Positions 1 to 9,006 of a stretch of 64,000 bases of DNA are shown piece by piece. The stretch's first letter is position 1. Each line of letters opens with the position of its first letter. A model generated the notes under the pieces. It was not told the origin of the DNA and made no database searches. It saw nothing but the letters and a program-made list of their open reading frames with translations. The translations under genes were made by a program, and so were the position numbers. Source of the stretch: Bacteroidota bacterium (GTDB lineage Bacteria > Bacteroidota > Ignavibacteria > UBA10030 > UBA8401); contig DATJPT010000006.1 in assembly GCA_035506275.1 (NCBI GenBank), positions 139,019 through 203,018 on the forward strand, given 5' to 3'.

Positions 1-504
1 TTTGCGCGAGAGAAGCGTGTTCAACGGCTCGCCCGTTATTTCGGCGATCTCCTTGAAACTTCTTCCTTCCAGTTCGTGCATCACAAAGACCTCCCGCTGC
101 TCTTCCGGAAGTTCATCCAGCGCTTCGGACAACTCCGACCACACCAGCGAGCGCGCATAGACCTGATCCGGGTTCTGCCGGGGGTCGAAAAGGATCTCCT
201 CGAGGTTCAACGGCGCATCGGGATCGTCTCCCGCCGACGGCAGCGCATCCGGACGGCGTTTGCGGTACCAGTCGATGATCTTGTTCCGTGCTACGGTGAA
301 GAGCCACGCCGTCATTTTTTCGATCGGCTCGGTGACGCTGTAGCTTGCCGCCAGCTGGTAGAAAACATCCTGCAGAATATCTTCCGCATCCGACTGGTTC
401 CGCACCCGCTTCCGGATGAAGTCCAGCAGGCGTTTGCGTTCCGACCGGACCGTGTGGTCAAGCGTCGCAGCAGCTTCTTTTGAAATGGTAAGGGCGTCGG
501 TCAA
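1..504 (-). CDS. ECF-family RNA polymerase sigma factor (partial, C-terminus beyond window)
   Basis: This is an alternative sigma factor that would direct RNA polymerase to a stress or envelope regulon. The visible 168 codons hold sigma region 2 (acidic stretch DAEDILQDVF, then TAWLFTVARNKIIDWYRKRR, which matches the -10 recognition helix) and the start of region 4 (ALDELPEEQREVF, FKEIAEITGEPLNT), where the sequence runs off the left edge. No ATG is available. I chose TTG at 504 because AAGGA lies six bases upstream; an in-frame TTG at 540 is the alternative. No anti-sigma partner can be seen because the downstream side is cut off. The family call is secure; the regulon is unknown. Confidence 0.85.
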   Translation of the reverse strand, partial: MTDALTISKEAAATLDHTVRSERKRLLDFIRKRVRNQSDAEDILQDVFYQLAASYSVTEPIEKMTAWLFTVARNKIIDWYRKRRPDALPSAGDDPDAPLNLEEILFDPRQNPDQVYARSLVWSELSEALDELPEEQREVFVMHELEGRSFKEIAEITGEPLNTLLSRK

Positions 505-654
505 ATCAAGTCCTTGTTTATATCCTAAGACGAAGAACAAAGAAATTTATTGTAATGTTCACACGGCAAAACCGATGGAAGAATGCAGGTTTTTACGAGT
601 CGAAAAACGAAGCGGCTTTTCGGCGGGAATTTCGGGGAATGTCGGTCTTTCGGC

Positions 655-2100
655 TTATTCTATCGGCGCGTCGCCGATTCCTTTTTTCTGCATCAGCGAC
701 TCAATCTCATCGATTTCACGCGGCGCCTCGCCGGAGAGGTTTGTGTGACCTTCCGGGGTGATCAGGATGTCGTCCTCGATCCGTACCCCGATATTGTAAA
801 ACTTAGGGTCGACACCGTCGGCATTCTCAGGAATATAGATCCCCGGCTCCACGGTATAGACCATTCCCGGGACCATCATGCCTGCGTTCACGTCGTGGAC
901 GTCAAGCCCTACCGCGTGGCCTAGGCCATGAGGAAAAAACCTTCTCAGTTCGTGTTGATTTTTTTCCTTCACGATGCCGAGCGATAATAATCCATTCAGC
1001 AGAACGGAATCTGCCGTCGTGTTCACGTCCTTCCATGCCGTCCCCGGCTTCATCATCGCAATGCACGCACTTTGCGCGTCGAGAACAAGCTGGTAGATCT
1101 TTCGCTGCGCCGGACTGAATTTTCCGTTCGCTGGGTATGTGCGCGTGACGTCGCTTGCATAGTCATGGTATTCGCAGCCGCAATCAGCGAGTACGATATC
1201 GCCGTCGTTGATCGGCCGGCGGTTGGATTCATAATGGAGGATGACCGAGTTTTCCGCCGCTCCCACGATACATGAATATGCATTGTACTCGGAGCCCATC
1301 CTCCGGAACACATATTCGTACACCGCCTGAATACCGTACTCCGTCATTCCCGGTTTGCACGACATCATCGCCTGCCGATGCGCCACGGCGCTGATATGCG
1401 CGGCCTTCGTCATCAAGGAAATTTCAGCGGGGGATTTGATGACGCGGTATTTCTTTATGATCGCCGAGGGGTCACGGAGCTCTGTCGTTAAATTATACGA
1501 TTTCAGGTTATCCACGCACTCCCGCACCGGTTGAAGAAGTTCCATCAATTCGCCCCCTGTTTCGGGGAAGGCCGCAATGTATACAGTTTTCGCTCCCCAA
1601 TACGGAAAAACGGAGTTGAACATCTTCTTAAACTGTTCATTTGTGTACGCCCTTTGAACGCCCAGAAGAGCGACGGCTCCTTCCGGACCAAAGCGCCGGC
1701 CGGTCCACCGTTCCATGCTTGGATCCCGCGGTTGAACAAAAAGGATCTCACGAACCGTGTCACTCTTCGTCGAATCCCGTTCATCGCGCAGGACAACTCC
1801 TTTAGGATTCAAGACCAGAATTGCATTCTCCTCGTTGAATCCCGTGAGATAATAGAAATTATCATCCTGCCGGAAGGGGTATCCATTGTCGCCGTTTCTG
1901 CTTTTTTCCGTTGCCGAAAAGAAAACTGCGACAGCGTCGGCGCCAATATCGTGCATAAATCGCTCGCGTCTCTCCTTGTGCTCGGAGCTCGGGGTTTGAT
2001 CCTTATCATAGGTCAGGTATTTTAGCCCCTGCGAAAAGGATCGTGCGGGAACGAGAATTGAAACGCAAAGAAGAACAAGAACGAAATTTTTCCGGTTCAT
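655..2100 (-). CDS. pepP: Secreted Xaa-Pro aminopeptidase, M24B family
   Basis: This metallopeptidase should remove N-terminal residues that precede proline. It has 481 residues with an N-terminal signal peptide (about 1-24, ending SFSQ), so it acts outside the cytoplasm, unlike E. coli PepP. An aminopeptidase-P N-terminal domain covers about 40-200 and the creatinase-fold catalytic domain 210-465. The five dinuclear-metal ligands are all visible: D306, D317, H395, E418 and E442. It ends about 150 bases before the ECF sigma gene and is separated by 17 bases from the small gene upstream of it. Export is inferred from the hydrophobic N-terminus only. Confidence 0.9.
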   Translation of the reverse strand: MNRKNFVLVLLCVSILVPARSFSQGLKYLTYDKDQTPSSEHKERRERFMHDIGADAVAVFFSATEKSRNGDNGYPFRQDDNFYYLTGFNEENAILVLNPKGVVLRDERDSTKSDTVREILFVQPRDPSMERWTGRRFGPEGAVALLGVQRAYTNEQFKKMFNSVFPYWGAKTVYIAAFPETGGELMELLQPVRECVDNLKSYNLTTELRDPSAIIKKYRVIKSPAEISLMTKAAHISAVAHRQAMMSCKPGMTEYGIQAVYEYVFRRMGSEYNAYSCIVGAAENSVILHYESNRRPINDGDIVLADCGCEYHDYASDVTRTYPANGKFSPAQRKIYQLVLDAQSACIAMMKPGTAWKDVNTTADSVLLNGLLSLGIVKEKNQHELRRFFPHGLGHAVGLDVHDVNAGMMVPGMVYTVEPGIYIPENADGVDPKFYNIGVRIEDDILITPEGHTNLSGEAPREIDEIESLMQKKGIGDAPIE

Positions 2101-2117
2101 AGGGTATCAGAGGATAT

Positions 2118-2492
2118 CTATCGGGAGTTTTTCTTGACGGTCTTTTTCCTTTTTATCGGCTTCACACCTTTTGCGATCAACTCGAATGAATGGTCGATCA
2201 TTGCATACACTTCCTTCGGGGGAATGGTGCCGTCGAGCAGGACGGTGTTCCAGTGCTTCTTGTTCATATGATACCCCGGGATGACGGCGGGGTATTGTTC
2301 CCGGAGCTCGATGGCACGTTCAGGGTCGCACTTCAGGTTGATCGTGAGCGGATGTGCATCGGTCATGATAAGAATAAAAATTTTTCTGTTCACCTTAAAC
2401 ACCAGCACGACCTCGTCGAACGGAAACTCCTCTGTGATTCTCCCCTCTTTCTTCAAACAGTATGTTCGGATAGACTCGAGGTTCAATGGCAT
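2118..2492 (-). CDS. MmcQ/YjbR family protein
   Basis: A 124-residue cytoplasmic protein of the MmcQ/YjbR family, a small CyaY-like fold whose role is poorly defined; DNA binding has been proposed for some members. Family features visible are the opening LESIRTYCLKK, the block EEFPFDEVVLVFKV, LNLKCDP-type wording (NLKCDPERA) and PGYHMNKKHWNTVLLDG near the middle. The tail is strongly basic (KPIKRKKTVKK). I start at the ATG at 2492 (MPLNLES); a longer reading from 2558 adds 22 residues that do not belong to the family. It lies 17 bases upstream of the aminopeptidase gene, so the two are probably co-transcribed. Confidence 0.8.
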   Translation of the reverse strand: MPLNLESIRTYCLKKEGRITEEFPFDEVVLVFKVNRKIFILIMTDAHPLTINLKCDPERAIELREQYPAVIPGYHMNKKHWNTVLLDGTIPPKEVYAMIDHSFELIAKGVKPIKRKKTVKKNSR

Positions 2493-2555
2493 GATACTAT
2501 CGCACGGTTTATGTGCAAGGACAGCGACGGATGGGAAACGAAAGAAAAGTCGAAG

Positions 2556-2591
2556 CAAAAATGTCCTCTCTCTTTCGAAGACAGAGAGAGG
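2556..2591 (-). terminator. Rho-independent terminator of the outer-membrane protein gene
   Basis: A 9-bp perfect stem (CCTCTCTCT at 2565-2573 with AGAGAGAGG at 2583-2591) is followed on the minus strand by ACATTTTTGC. It lies 15 bases past the stop codon of the gene at 2606 and separates it from the MmcQ gene. Confidence 0.75.
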
Positions 2592-2605
2592 TCTTCATCG
2601 GCACC

Positions 2606-3286
2606 TTACAAATGAGGCGCGTATGAAACACCGAACGCCACATCTGTCACGTAGTTAAGCGACGATGAATATTGGTTCAAGAAATTCGGGAAGCCATACA
2701 TGTAGCGTGCTTCCACAAATCCCGAGAACGAGGAGCTCACGGCAACTTCTATTCCGGCCCGAAGCGACGGGGCCAGGGTCGCGGCGAACCCCTGATTCAT
2801 TTGCCACGTAACCGCTTCGACACCGGCGGCGACATACGGGCGTATCTTCCCGTTGGAAAAATAATACAGCGCATCGGTCCCGAGATAACCGACGCCAAAA
2901 TTAAGGTCGAATCGCGGGTCCGAGATTTGAGAGGCGGAATAGACGTTCGACTGATAAATGAAGGGGGAATAGAACGATGATCGGCTCGCCGCGGAGTACG
3001 GGGAACCGTAGAAGATCACTCCGGCGTTCACTTCAAGGCGCACGGAAGAAATCCTGGATACAAGCGCGTGGAGGTCGACGTTGAAGCCGCTGCGGGCGAC
3101 ATCGTCAATTTTGAATCCGGCATACCCAGTAGTGATACCGAAATCGGCCCGATTGTTTGCCTGAGACAGCCGGATCTCGCTGGACGACATCTCGGAGCGG
3201 ACCTGATCGTCTCCGACGGGATACGACGTCTGCGCGATCATCGTCGCGCTGGCCGCAAGAAGGAGAATACCTACGACGCTCTTCAT
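2606..3286 (-). CDS. Outer-membrane beta-barrel protein, function unknown
   Basis: The 226-residue product has a signal peptide (MKSVVGILLLAASATMIAQ) and then alternating hydrophobic/polar strands rich in Gly, Tyr and Phe, such as FGVGYLGTDALYYFSNGK and GFVEARYMYGFPNFLNQY, as expected for an eight-stranded outer-membrane barrel. No catalytic motif is visible. The ATG at 3286 is preceded by GGAGG with a six-base spacer, better than an in-frame TTG two codons upstream. Its own terminator follows. I do not recognise a specific family; OmpA-like or OmpW-like barrels look similar at this level. Confidence 0.7.
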   Translation of the reverse strand: MKSVVGILLLAASATMIAQTSYPVGDDQVRSEMSSSEIRLSQANNRADFGITTGYAGFKIDDVARSGFNVDLHALVSRISSVRLEVNAGVIFYGSPYSAASRSSFYSPFIYQSNVYSASQISDPRFDLNFGVGYLGTDALYYFSNGKIRPYVAAGVEAVTWQMNQGFAATLAPSLRAGIEVAVSSSFSGFVEARYMYGFPNFLNQYSSSLNYVTDVAFGVSYAPHL

Positions 3287-3348
3287 AACCAACCTCCGCT
3301 AAGAAGTACTTCCAGAAGGTACGCAGCCGGAACATTGATGTCAAGTTG

Positions 3349-5196
3349 TCACAGGACATCGCCGCGCAGTCCGCGGATCCTCTTTCTCGCCTGTTCGACC
3401 AGCAGCGAATTGGGGAACAAAGCGAGCAATTGCTCATAGGCATGGATCGCCTTCTCCTTGTCCTTTAACTGGAATTGATACAACTCGCCGATACCGAATT
3501 GCGCTTTATCCCGCATGATACTCTTTGGGTAATCGGAGAGAAGCTTCTCGTACGACGCAAGCGCGTCGTTCGGCTGACCGACAACGACAGAGAGCTCGGC
3601 TTTCTTGAGGAGCGCATTTTCCGCGAGCGGAGCGTCGGGAAAAGTCTGCACGATGGACGAGAGTGATGCTATCTCCTCCGAATATTTTTTCCGGCGGTCC
3701 AGCAGCGCCGCATGCGCATATTCTTTTAAGGCGGGCCCGCTTCCCGTCTGATTCTCCTTAATAAAATGAAGGAGACGGAGCGCGTCGTTCGATTCGTCGT
3801 CGGAAAGAGCCTGGGCGATATCCCGAAGGAGCGATGAAGCGCTGTCAAACTGTGCCTGGAAAAATTGAATTTCAGCCAGGGCAAAGCGGGCTCGTGTCTT
3901 TTCTTCCGGCAGAGCATAGGGGGACGCGGCGGCGATTGCATACCGGTGGGAGGCTTCAGCCAGCTTCCCTTGTGCGACCTTGACCGCTCCCGTCGCGGAC
4001 AGAATTGCCGGGGACATTTTTTGAGCCTGGGGAAGCATGAGCAGCGAGTCGAGGATCGCTTCGGCAGCATCCAAATCAAAATAGCGCTCGAAGTGCATCA
4101 TCGCAGCGCGGTACAGCGCCTGCACGCTCACCTCCGTGTGCGGATAATCTCTGGATAACGAAAGATACAGCTCCATCGCACCCTGATAACCAGGATGAGA
4201 TTCCGAAAGGAGCGCTCCGGGCACCGACCGAAGATCGTTCAAGGTATCTGCGGCCGGACCAAGCTCCTCCATGGCGCGTGCGTAACCGAACATGGCGTTC
4301 GGCGTCTGAGCCGTCGCGCGATAGTTTTCAACGAAGGACCGATACGCCATGGCGGCAGCGTCGTATGCTTTTTCCTTGAACGCCAAACCGGCAAAGGACA
4401 TCACTTCAACGCCGTTGGAATGCGTCAGCGCATCAATTTCTTTCGCGATTTCAAGCGCCTTGTAAAAGCGCTTCCCTTCCATATAAAGCCAGAGAAGCAA
4501 ACGCCGGACCACCACGTTCCTGGAATCCCGCGCGGCCGCTTCTTCAACGACCGTCGTCGCCGCTGCGAGACCCTCCCCTTTTGCGGTAAACCCCGACAGC
4601 CGGGATTCCACAAGCTCCAGCTCATGCTCATTGAGAGACAGCATGGTCATGTACTCACGAGTCGCCTCGCCATAGTTCATCATCAATGAGTACAACATCG
4701 CCATCTCTCCTACGAACAGGGTCGGTTCGCCGATCTCTTTTCTTCCCCGAAGGTAGGTACCGATCGACTTTTCAAAAAGCCGGTTATCGGATTGAGCCAG
4801 GCTGACGATGGTATAGCTCATGGCGCTCTTCGGTGCGGCGGCGATCGCGGCATTCCATGCCGAGTCCGCGCGCGCCTCGCTTCCCGATTTATAATAAAGA
4901 GTGCCAAGCGAGGCAAGAAGGTTGAGGTCATTGGGCTGGCGTTTCAACCATCGCAGATTCAGGGCAATCGCGGCATCATAATTTTTCAGTTGCTCATAAC
5001 AGCGGCGGAGTCCGTCAAAGTAAACATAACTTGTCGAATCGGCCCGGGCGAGTTCCTCGTAAACCAAACGCGCCTGGTCGAATTCCCCGGCCTGCTCGAA
5101 ATTTTTCGCCAGGCGGACTTTGTTCACGTCATCCTGAGTCTGAGCCAGGAGAGCAGAACACCACGCCAGAACGAACGCAAGAAAGAGCGCTTTCAT
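3349..5196 (-). CDS. Exported tetratricopeptide-repeat protein
   Basis: A 615-residue protein with a signal peptide (MKALFLAFVLAWCSALLAQ) followed almost entirely by TPR helices. Examples are the N-terminal repeats around residues 30-110 (NFEQAGEFDQARLVYEELA) and the C-terminal set around 530-605 (NALASYEKLL-like units, then AIHAYEQLLALFPNS). The C-terminal part resembles the YbgF/BamD style of repeat, so a periplasmic scaffold role is likely, but no partner is named by the sequence. It lies 56 bases from the FolD stop codon and 62 bases ahead of the outer-membrane protein gene, so all three may be read together. Confidence 0.8.
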   Translation of the reverse strand: MKALFLAFVLAWCSALLAQTQDDVNKVRLAKNFEQAGEFDQARLVYEELARADSTSYVYFDGLRRCYEQLKNYDAAIALNLRWLKRQPNDLNLLASLGTLYYKSGSEARADSAWNAAIAAAPKSAMSYTIVSLAQSDNRLFEKSIGTYLRGRKEIGEPTLFVGEMAMLYSLMMNYGEATREYMTMLSLNEHELELVESRLSGFTAKGEGLAAATTVVEEAAARDSRNVVVRRLLLWLYMEGKRFYKALEIAKEIDALTHSNGVEVMSFAGLAFKEKAYDAAAMAYRSFVENYRATAQTPNAMFGYARAMEELGPAADTLNDLRSVPGALLSESHPGYQGAMELYLSLSRDYPHTEVSVQALYRAAMMHFERYFDLDAAEAILDSLLMLPQAQKMSPAILSATGAVKVAQGKLAEASHRYAIAAASPYALPEEKTRARFALAEIQFFQAQFDSASSLLRDIAQALSDDESNDALRLLHFIKENQTGSGPALKEYAHAALLDRRKKYSEEIASLSSIVQTFPDAPLAENALLKKAELSVVVGQPNDALASYEKLLSDYPKSIMRDKAQFGIGELYQFQLKDKEKAIHAYEQLLALFPNSLLVEQARKRIRGLRGDVL

Positions 5197-5252
5197 GACA
5201 ATCGACAGTTTAAATAATTGATGCAGCCGGCGCGAAAAGATCTCAGGGAGAT

Positions 5253-6143
5253 TCAGGAAGGAGATGCCGATTTCAACGTGTTCACCATCAGCATGGCAAT
5301 CGTCATCGGCCCGACCCCGCCGGGGACCGGCGTTATTGCGCCGGCAACATCTTTCACAGCGTCAAAATCCACATCGCCGACCAACCGATACCCTGTTTTC
5401 GTCGAGGGGTCCTCGATGCGGTTGATGCCGACATCGATGACAATAGAGCCCGGCTTCACCATTGACGCGGTGACCGCCCGGGGCTTTCCGATGGCCACGA
5501 TCAGAATATCAGCCTGGCGCGCATAGAAACCGAGGTCTGCCGCGCCGGTGTGAGCGACGGTGACGATGGCGTTGCACCATTCTTTTTTCTGAAGAAGGAT
5601 ATTGGCGATCGGCTTGCCGACAATGTTGCTCCGTCCCGCAACTACGACGTGCTTGCCGGAGGGATTGATGCCGCTTCGTTTGAGCAGCTCCAGAATTCCG
5701 GCCGGCGTACAAGGGAAGAACGTATCGGCGCCGACCATCATTCGGCCAGCGCTGATCGGATGGAATCCGTCCACGTCCTTTTCGGGAGAGATCGCCTCGA
5801 TTATTTTTTGCTCGTTGATGTGCCTGGGGAGCGGAAGCTGGACGAGGATGCCGTGGATCTTCTTATCCTTGTTGAACGCGCCGATCATTGCCAAAACTTC
5901 TTCTTCGGAGATCGATGCGGGAACCTGTTCTGTGATCGAATAGAAGCCGAGTTCCGCGCACGCTTTGCCCTTGCTCTTCACGTAAGACTGCGATGCCGGG
6001 TTTTCGCCGACAAGGATGAATGCAATCCCAGGAACGATGCCCGTGCGGCTCTTCAATCGCGCCGCGGACTCTTTAACCTCCGCGCGGATCTCTTCAGCTA
6101 TTTTTTTCCCGTCGATAATAGAAGCCGGCATGGTCGTGTCCAT
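5253..6143 (-). CDS. folD: Bifunctional methylenetetrahydrofolate dehydrogenase / methenyl-THF cyclohydrolase
   Basis: FolD interconverts 5,10-methylene-, 5,10-methenyl- and 10-formyl-tetrahydrofolate with NADP in the cytoplasm. The 296-residue length fits. The substrate motif SQSYVKSKGKACAELG carries the catalytic lysine at K56, QLPLPRH is at about 123, DGFHP at about 145, and the nucleotide-binding segment VVAGRSNIVGKPIANLL-like follows at about 167. The C-terminal GGVGPMTIAMLM is typical. It starts 18 bases after the stop of the YmdB-type gene, which points to an operon. An internal ATG four codons in is an equally plausible start. Confidence 0.95.
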   Translation of the reverse strand: MDTTMPASIIDGKKIAEEIRAEVKESAARLKSRTGIVPGIAFILVGENPASQSYVKSKGKACAELGFYSITEQVPASISEEEVLAMIGAFNKDKKIHGILVQLPLPRHINEQKIIEAISPEKDVDGFHPISAGRMMVGADTFFPCTPAGILELLKRSGINPSGKHVVVAGRSNIVGKPIANILLQKKEWCNAIVTVAHTGAADLGFYARQADILIVAIGKPRAVTASMVKPGSIVIDVGINRIEDPSTKTGYRLVGDVDFDAVKDVAGAITPVPGGVGPMTIAMLMVNTLKSASPS

Positions 6144-6161
6144 AATGCAATGGAAGGACGG

Positions 6162-6956
6162 TCAAAATTTAGGAAATATCACTTGTTCTATCGTCAGGGC
6201 TTTTCCCGTTTCCACCTCGACTCCGATCATCACTGCGCAGAGATGGACGTCGTTCGAGGCGGTCTCGTACTTGTGCGGGGTCTGCTTGAGAAAGCGTTGA
6301 ATCGCCTGCTCTTTGTTCATTCCGATGACCGAATCGTATGGACCGGACATTCCGACGTCGGTGATATACGCTGTGCTTCTCGGAAGGATCTTGGCGTCGG
6401 CAGTCGGAGTGTGCGTGTGCGTTCCGAGGAGCGCGCTGACCCGTCCGTCCACGTACCACCCCATCGCCATTTTTTCCGCCGTCGCTTCAGCGTGAAAGTC
6501 GATGATCGAAATCTTCGTCTGCTCGTTGATCTTTCCGAGCGCCCAGTCGATGCTTTTGAACGGGTCGTCGATCGGCTGCATATACGTTCTTCCCTGCACG
6601 TTCAATACGCCGACTTTCGCTTTCCCTTCGAGCTCATACACGACGAAACCATTGCCCGCATTCTCGCGCGGATAATTCAGCGGGCGCAGAATATTTCGGT
6701 TCCCGCCGAGCACTTTCCGGGAATCCCAGCGATCCCACACGTGATTGCCGGATGTGATAACGTGAACGCCGAGGTCGAAGAGCTTTTTCGCATCTTCTTC
6801 GGAGAGTCCTTTGCCATCCGTGAGATTCTCACCGTTGGCGATGCAGAAGTCGATGCGGTATTTTTCGAGAAGGCTCTTGAGAATGGTCGAGGTCATCTCG
6901 AGGCCGGGCTTGCCGACAATGTCGCCAATAAAAAGGATATTCAAATGGGAAGGCAA
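6162..6956 (-). CDS. YmdB family metallophosphoesterase
   Basis: A 264-residue calcineurin-like phosphoesterase of the YmdB/TIGR00282 family, reported in Bacillus to hydrolyse 2',3'-cyclic nucleotides. Metal-site motifs are GDIVGKPG (D12), NGEN, SGNHVWD, IDFHAEAT and the late GTHTHTPTAD. The start is a TTG with AAGGA eight bases upstream. The next gene in the transcript is folD, a common neighbourhood for this family in bacteria. The cellular substrate here is unknown. Confidence 0.85.
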   Translation of the reverse strand: MPSHLNILFIGDIVGKPGLEMTSTILKSLLEKYRIDFCIANGENLTDGKGLSEEDAKKLFDLGVHVITSGNHVWDRWDSRKVLGGNRNILRPLNYPRENAGNGFVVYELEGKAKVGVLNVQGRTYMQPIDDPFKSIDWALGKINEQTKISIIDFHAEATAEKMAMGWYVDGRVSALLGTHTHTPTADAKILPRSTAYITDVGMSGPYDSVIGMNKEQAIQRFLKQTPHKYETASNDVHLCAVMIGVEVETGKALTIEQVIFPKF

Positions 6957-7031
6957 AGGTCGATTCCTTGTGTGAACGTACGAAGCACCTACACAAGAAA
7001 TATAGAAGAAATTGAGGTCAAATAAAAGAAG

Positions 7032-7085
7032 TTTCTCACGCGAAGCAGAAGCCGGTTCTTCGAACTTCCGATTCCGCGTGAGAAA
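7032..7085 (-). terminator. Probable terminator after the small membrane protein gene
   Basis: An 11-bp perfect stem pairs 7032-7042 (TTTCTCACGCG) with 7075-7085; the 32-base loop contains a smaller hairpin. On the minus strand it is followed by CTTCTTTTATTTG. It lies 23 bases beyond the stop codon at 7109. Confidence 0.55.
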
Positions 7086-7108
7086 TTATTCTGTACCTCC
7101 CGTCAGCG

Positions 7109-7459
7109 TTATGAAGGTTCCTTGAGTTTCTTGGAGGCAATAAAATAGAACACAACCAGGCCGACGCCGCCGAAAACAAGGATAACGCCCGGATAAATTG
7201 TTTCTTCCAGCCGATACGCATTATACAAATACATTGCGGTCAGAGATCCCAGCCCGACAAAGATCGCCAGCAATCCCCACTTTAAGTTCGACAAGGGGTT
7301 GATGGTAAACGCGTGATGTTTGTAGAGTTCTTTATAGTCGGCGGGGTTCAATCCCTTGTCGATGATCGCGATTCGCTCCATGTGCCTTGACTCGATGTGT
7401 TTCCACACGACCGCTCCAACAACAATAAAGAGAATAATGGGAACCAGTATTCCGATCAT
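7109..7459 (-). CDS. DUF6249-like small membrane protein
   Basis: A 116-residue inner-membrane protein with three hydrophobic segments: about 4-20, 60-80 and 88-108. The juxtamembrane motif RHMERIAIIDKGLNP after the first helix is typical of DUF6249-type proteins often found next to ECF sigma factors. The ATG at 7459 has a very strong ribosome binding site (AGGAGG). It is divergent from the sigma/anti-sigma pair at 7565, with only 105 bases between the starts, so the two may share control. No biochemical role is known. Confidence 0.75.
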   Translation of the reverse strand: MIGILVPIILFIVVGAVVWKHIESRHMERIAIIDKGLNPADYKELYKHHAFTINPLSNLKWGLLAIFVGLGSLTAMYLYNAYRLEETIYPGVILVFGGVGLVVFYFIASKKLKEPS

Positions 7460-7564
7460 AGCATCCTCCTGGTGATGTTCATTGATGTTCGTTGACCTCT
7501 TTACTATCTTTGACTTGAATCTCGCGTTTAAGGTTGCGTCTGGTTTGATCCACGGAGAGCAACC

Positions 7565-8197
7565 TTGGACCGGGTTTTCCGGTCTAACAAAGTATACACC
7601 CATGCGGCAAAATTGATGGAATCGCTGTCCGACAATGAGATCATTAACCGGGTTCTGAGCGGAAACACCCGTTCGTTTGCCGGGCTTGTTGAGCGGCACC
7701 AGGACAAGGCGATGACGCTGGCCATGCGGATGCTGCGAAACCGGGAGGAGGCGGAAGATGCCGTCCAGGATGCTTTCGTTAAGGCCTTCAGCGCGCTTGA
7801 TAAATTTGAACGGCGTTCTCGATTCTCGACATGGCTGTACCGGATCGTGTTCAACGTCTGTTCAACCGCGCTGTCGAAACGAACGAAAGCGCAACTCCCC
7901 TTTTCCGAGAACGGCGAGGAGGGGAACGAAAAGGAAATTCCCGACAGCGGCGAAATGCCCGATCTGGCGCTTGAAGGAGAAGAGTTTCGGCAGCATGTTC
8001 TTGACGCGATCAACGAACTCCCTCCTCTCTACAGCGGCATCACCACGATGTTCTATCTCGACGATTTGAGCTACGAAGAAATCGCAGCGATCACCGGGTC
8101 ACCGCTCGGAACGGTCAAAGCGCAACTGTTCCGGGCGCGGGCGATGCTGCGGGAAGAAGTCTTGCGCCGAACCGGCGCCAAGGAGCTTATGCTATGA
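7565..8197 (+). CDS. ECF sigma factor (RpoE/SigW type)
   Basis: A complete alternative sigma factor. Region 2 covers about residues 30-100 (RHQDKAMTLAMRMLRN, EEAEDAVQDAFVKAF, STWLYRIVFNV). Region 4 covers about 150-205 (LSYEEIAAITGSPLGTVKAQ, then FRARAMLREE). The start is TTG at 7565 with GGAGAG five bases upstream; an ATG at 7616 lacks a ribosome binding site. The stop overlaps the start of the anti-sigma gene by four bases (ATGA), so the pair is translationally coupled. An autoregulated envelope-stress response is the usual arrangement, but the promoter it recognises is not identified here. Confidence 0.92.
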   Translation: MDRVFRSNKVYTHAAKLMESLSDNEIINRVLSGNTRSFAGLVERHQDKAMTLAMRMLRNREEAEDAVQDAFVKAFSALDKFERRSRFSTWLYRIVFNVCSTALSKRTKAQLPFSENGEEGNEKEIPDSGEMPDLALEGEEFRQHVLDAINELPPLYSGITTMFYLDDLSYEEIAAITGSPLGTVKAQLFRARAMLREEVLRRTGAKELML

Positions 8198-8754
8198 GTC
8201 ATCCGACAAGGTCAGAACTTTTCGAATTCATCGATGGACGGCTTGAGAAGAAACGGGCGGAAGAAATAACTCTGCATCTTTCGGAATGCGCCCAATGCCG
8301 GCGGGAGGCCGAGCTGGAACGTTCGACAAAGGCCGTTGTGCAATCGGCACCGCTCGATAAGGTACGGGAGGGATTTTCGGCATCGGTGATGGTCAATCTC
8401 GCAGCGCCGGCGGGAGATCCCTTCATCCTGAAACTCCTCGGAAAGCTGGGGAGTGTCGTCGCGATGATTGTTGTGCTCGCCGTTATCGGATTAGCCGTTG
8501 TTCACGAATCCGAAACGACCGGCCAGCCGGAGAGAACGCCGTCGGCGATAACCCAGTTTGTGACTCCGATCTCCGATCTCTACGCGATGGGTCTGGATCG
8601 CTTTGCGGCTCGAACGGCCACGATCAGCCGGGCAATTGAGAACGCGGGCAGTCCGCAATTCTGGCAGGTGCTTTTCTTTATCGGATTGACGGCCGGGGTG
8701 CTGATCGTCGCAGACAGAATTTTTGGAAAGCGGTTTTTGCGGCTGCATCTGTAG
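8194..8754 (+). CDS. Zinc-finger anti-sigma factor, membrane bound
   Basis: A 186-residue anti-sigma factor. The N-terminal cytoplasmic domain carries the ZAS zinc motif H-x3-C-x2-C (HLSECAQC, about residues 28-35). A transmembrane helix follows at about 88-106 (VVAMIVVLAVIGLAVV), and a second near the C-terminus (VLFFIGLTAGVLIVADRIF), so both ends may lie in the cytoplasm. It overlaps the sigma gene by ATGA. The protein should hold the upstream sigma factor inactive until a membrane signal arrives. The second helix leaves a periplasmic loop of roughly 50 residues that could be the sensing part. Confidence 0.88.
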   Translation: MSHPTRSELFEFIDGRLEKKRAEEITLHLSECAQCRREAELERSTKAVVQSAPLDKVREGFSASVMVNLAAPAGDPFILKLLGKLGSVVAMIVVLAVIGLAVVHESETTGQPERTPSAITQFVTPISDLYAMGLDRFAARTATISRAIENAGSPQFWQVLFFIGLTAGVLIVADRIFGKRFLRLHL

Positions 8755-8940
8755 AAGCTGTCTCAAGGATAGGTCACTTCATCCCTCTCCCGGAGGGGCG
8801 GCTTTGCCGGATGCGCTCACCTCGTTCGTTTATCCTCCGGAGGGTTCCTCGCGAACAAGATGAACCGCCTGTTTGTCCACTCTGAGTGTCGGGTTAGGTT
8901 CATTTTTGAGATATCAATCGGCAAAAAACTCCGCGGTGAT

Positions 8941-8983
8941 TTTTTAAAAAAGAAAGAGGGCCGGAGAAGAATCCGGCCCTCTT
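8941..8983 (-). terminator. Strong Rho-independent terminator of ispG
   Basis: A 12-bp perfect stem pairs 8954-8965 with 8972-8983 (GGGCCGGA core, six-base loop). Reading the minus strand it is followed by TTCTTTTTT. It lies 24 bases after the ispG stop codon. Confidence 0.9.
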
Positions 8984-9006
8984 CGTTTCACTCATTTCCT
9001 CTTTCG

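Noticed and set aside
5550-7025. A 491-codon plus-strand open frame across folD and the YmdB-type gene
   Set aside because: It is antisense to two clear genes, its product is rich in Arg/His/Asp with no motif, and it has no ribosome binding site. It is a by-product of codon bias.
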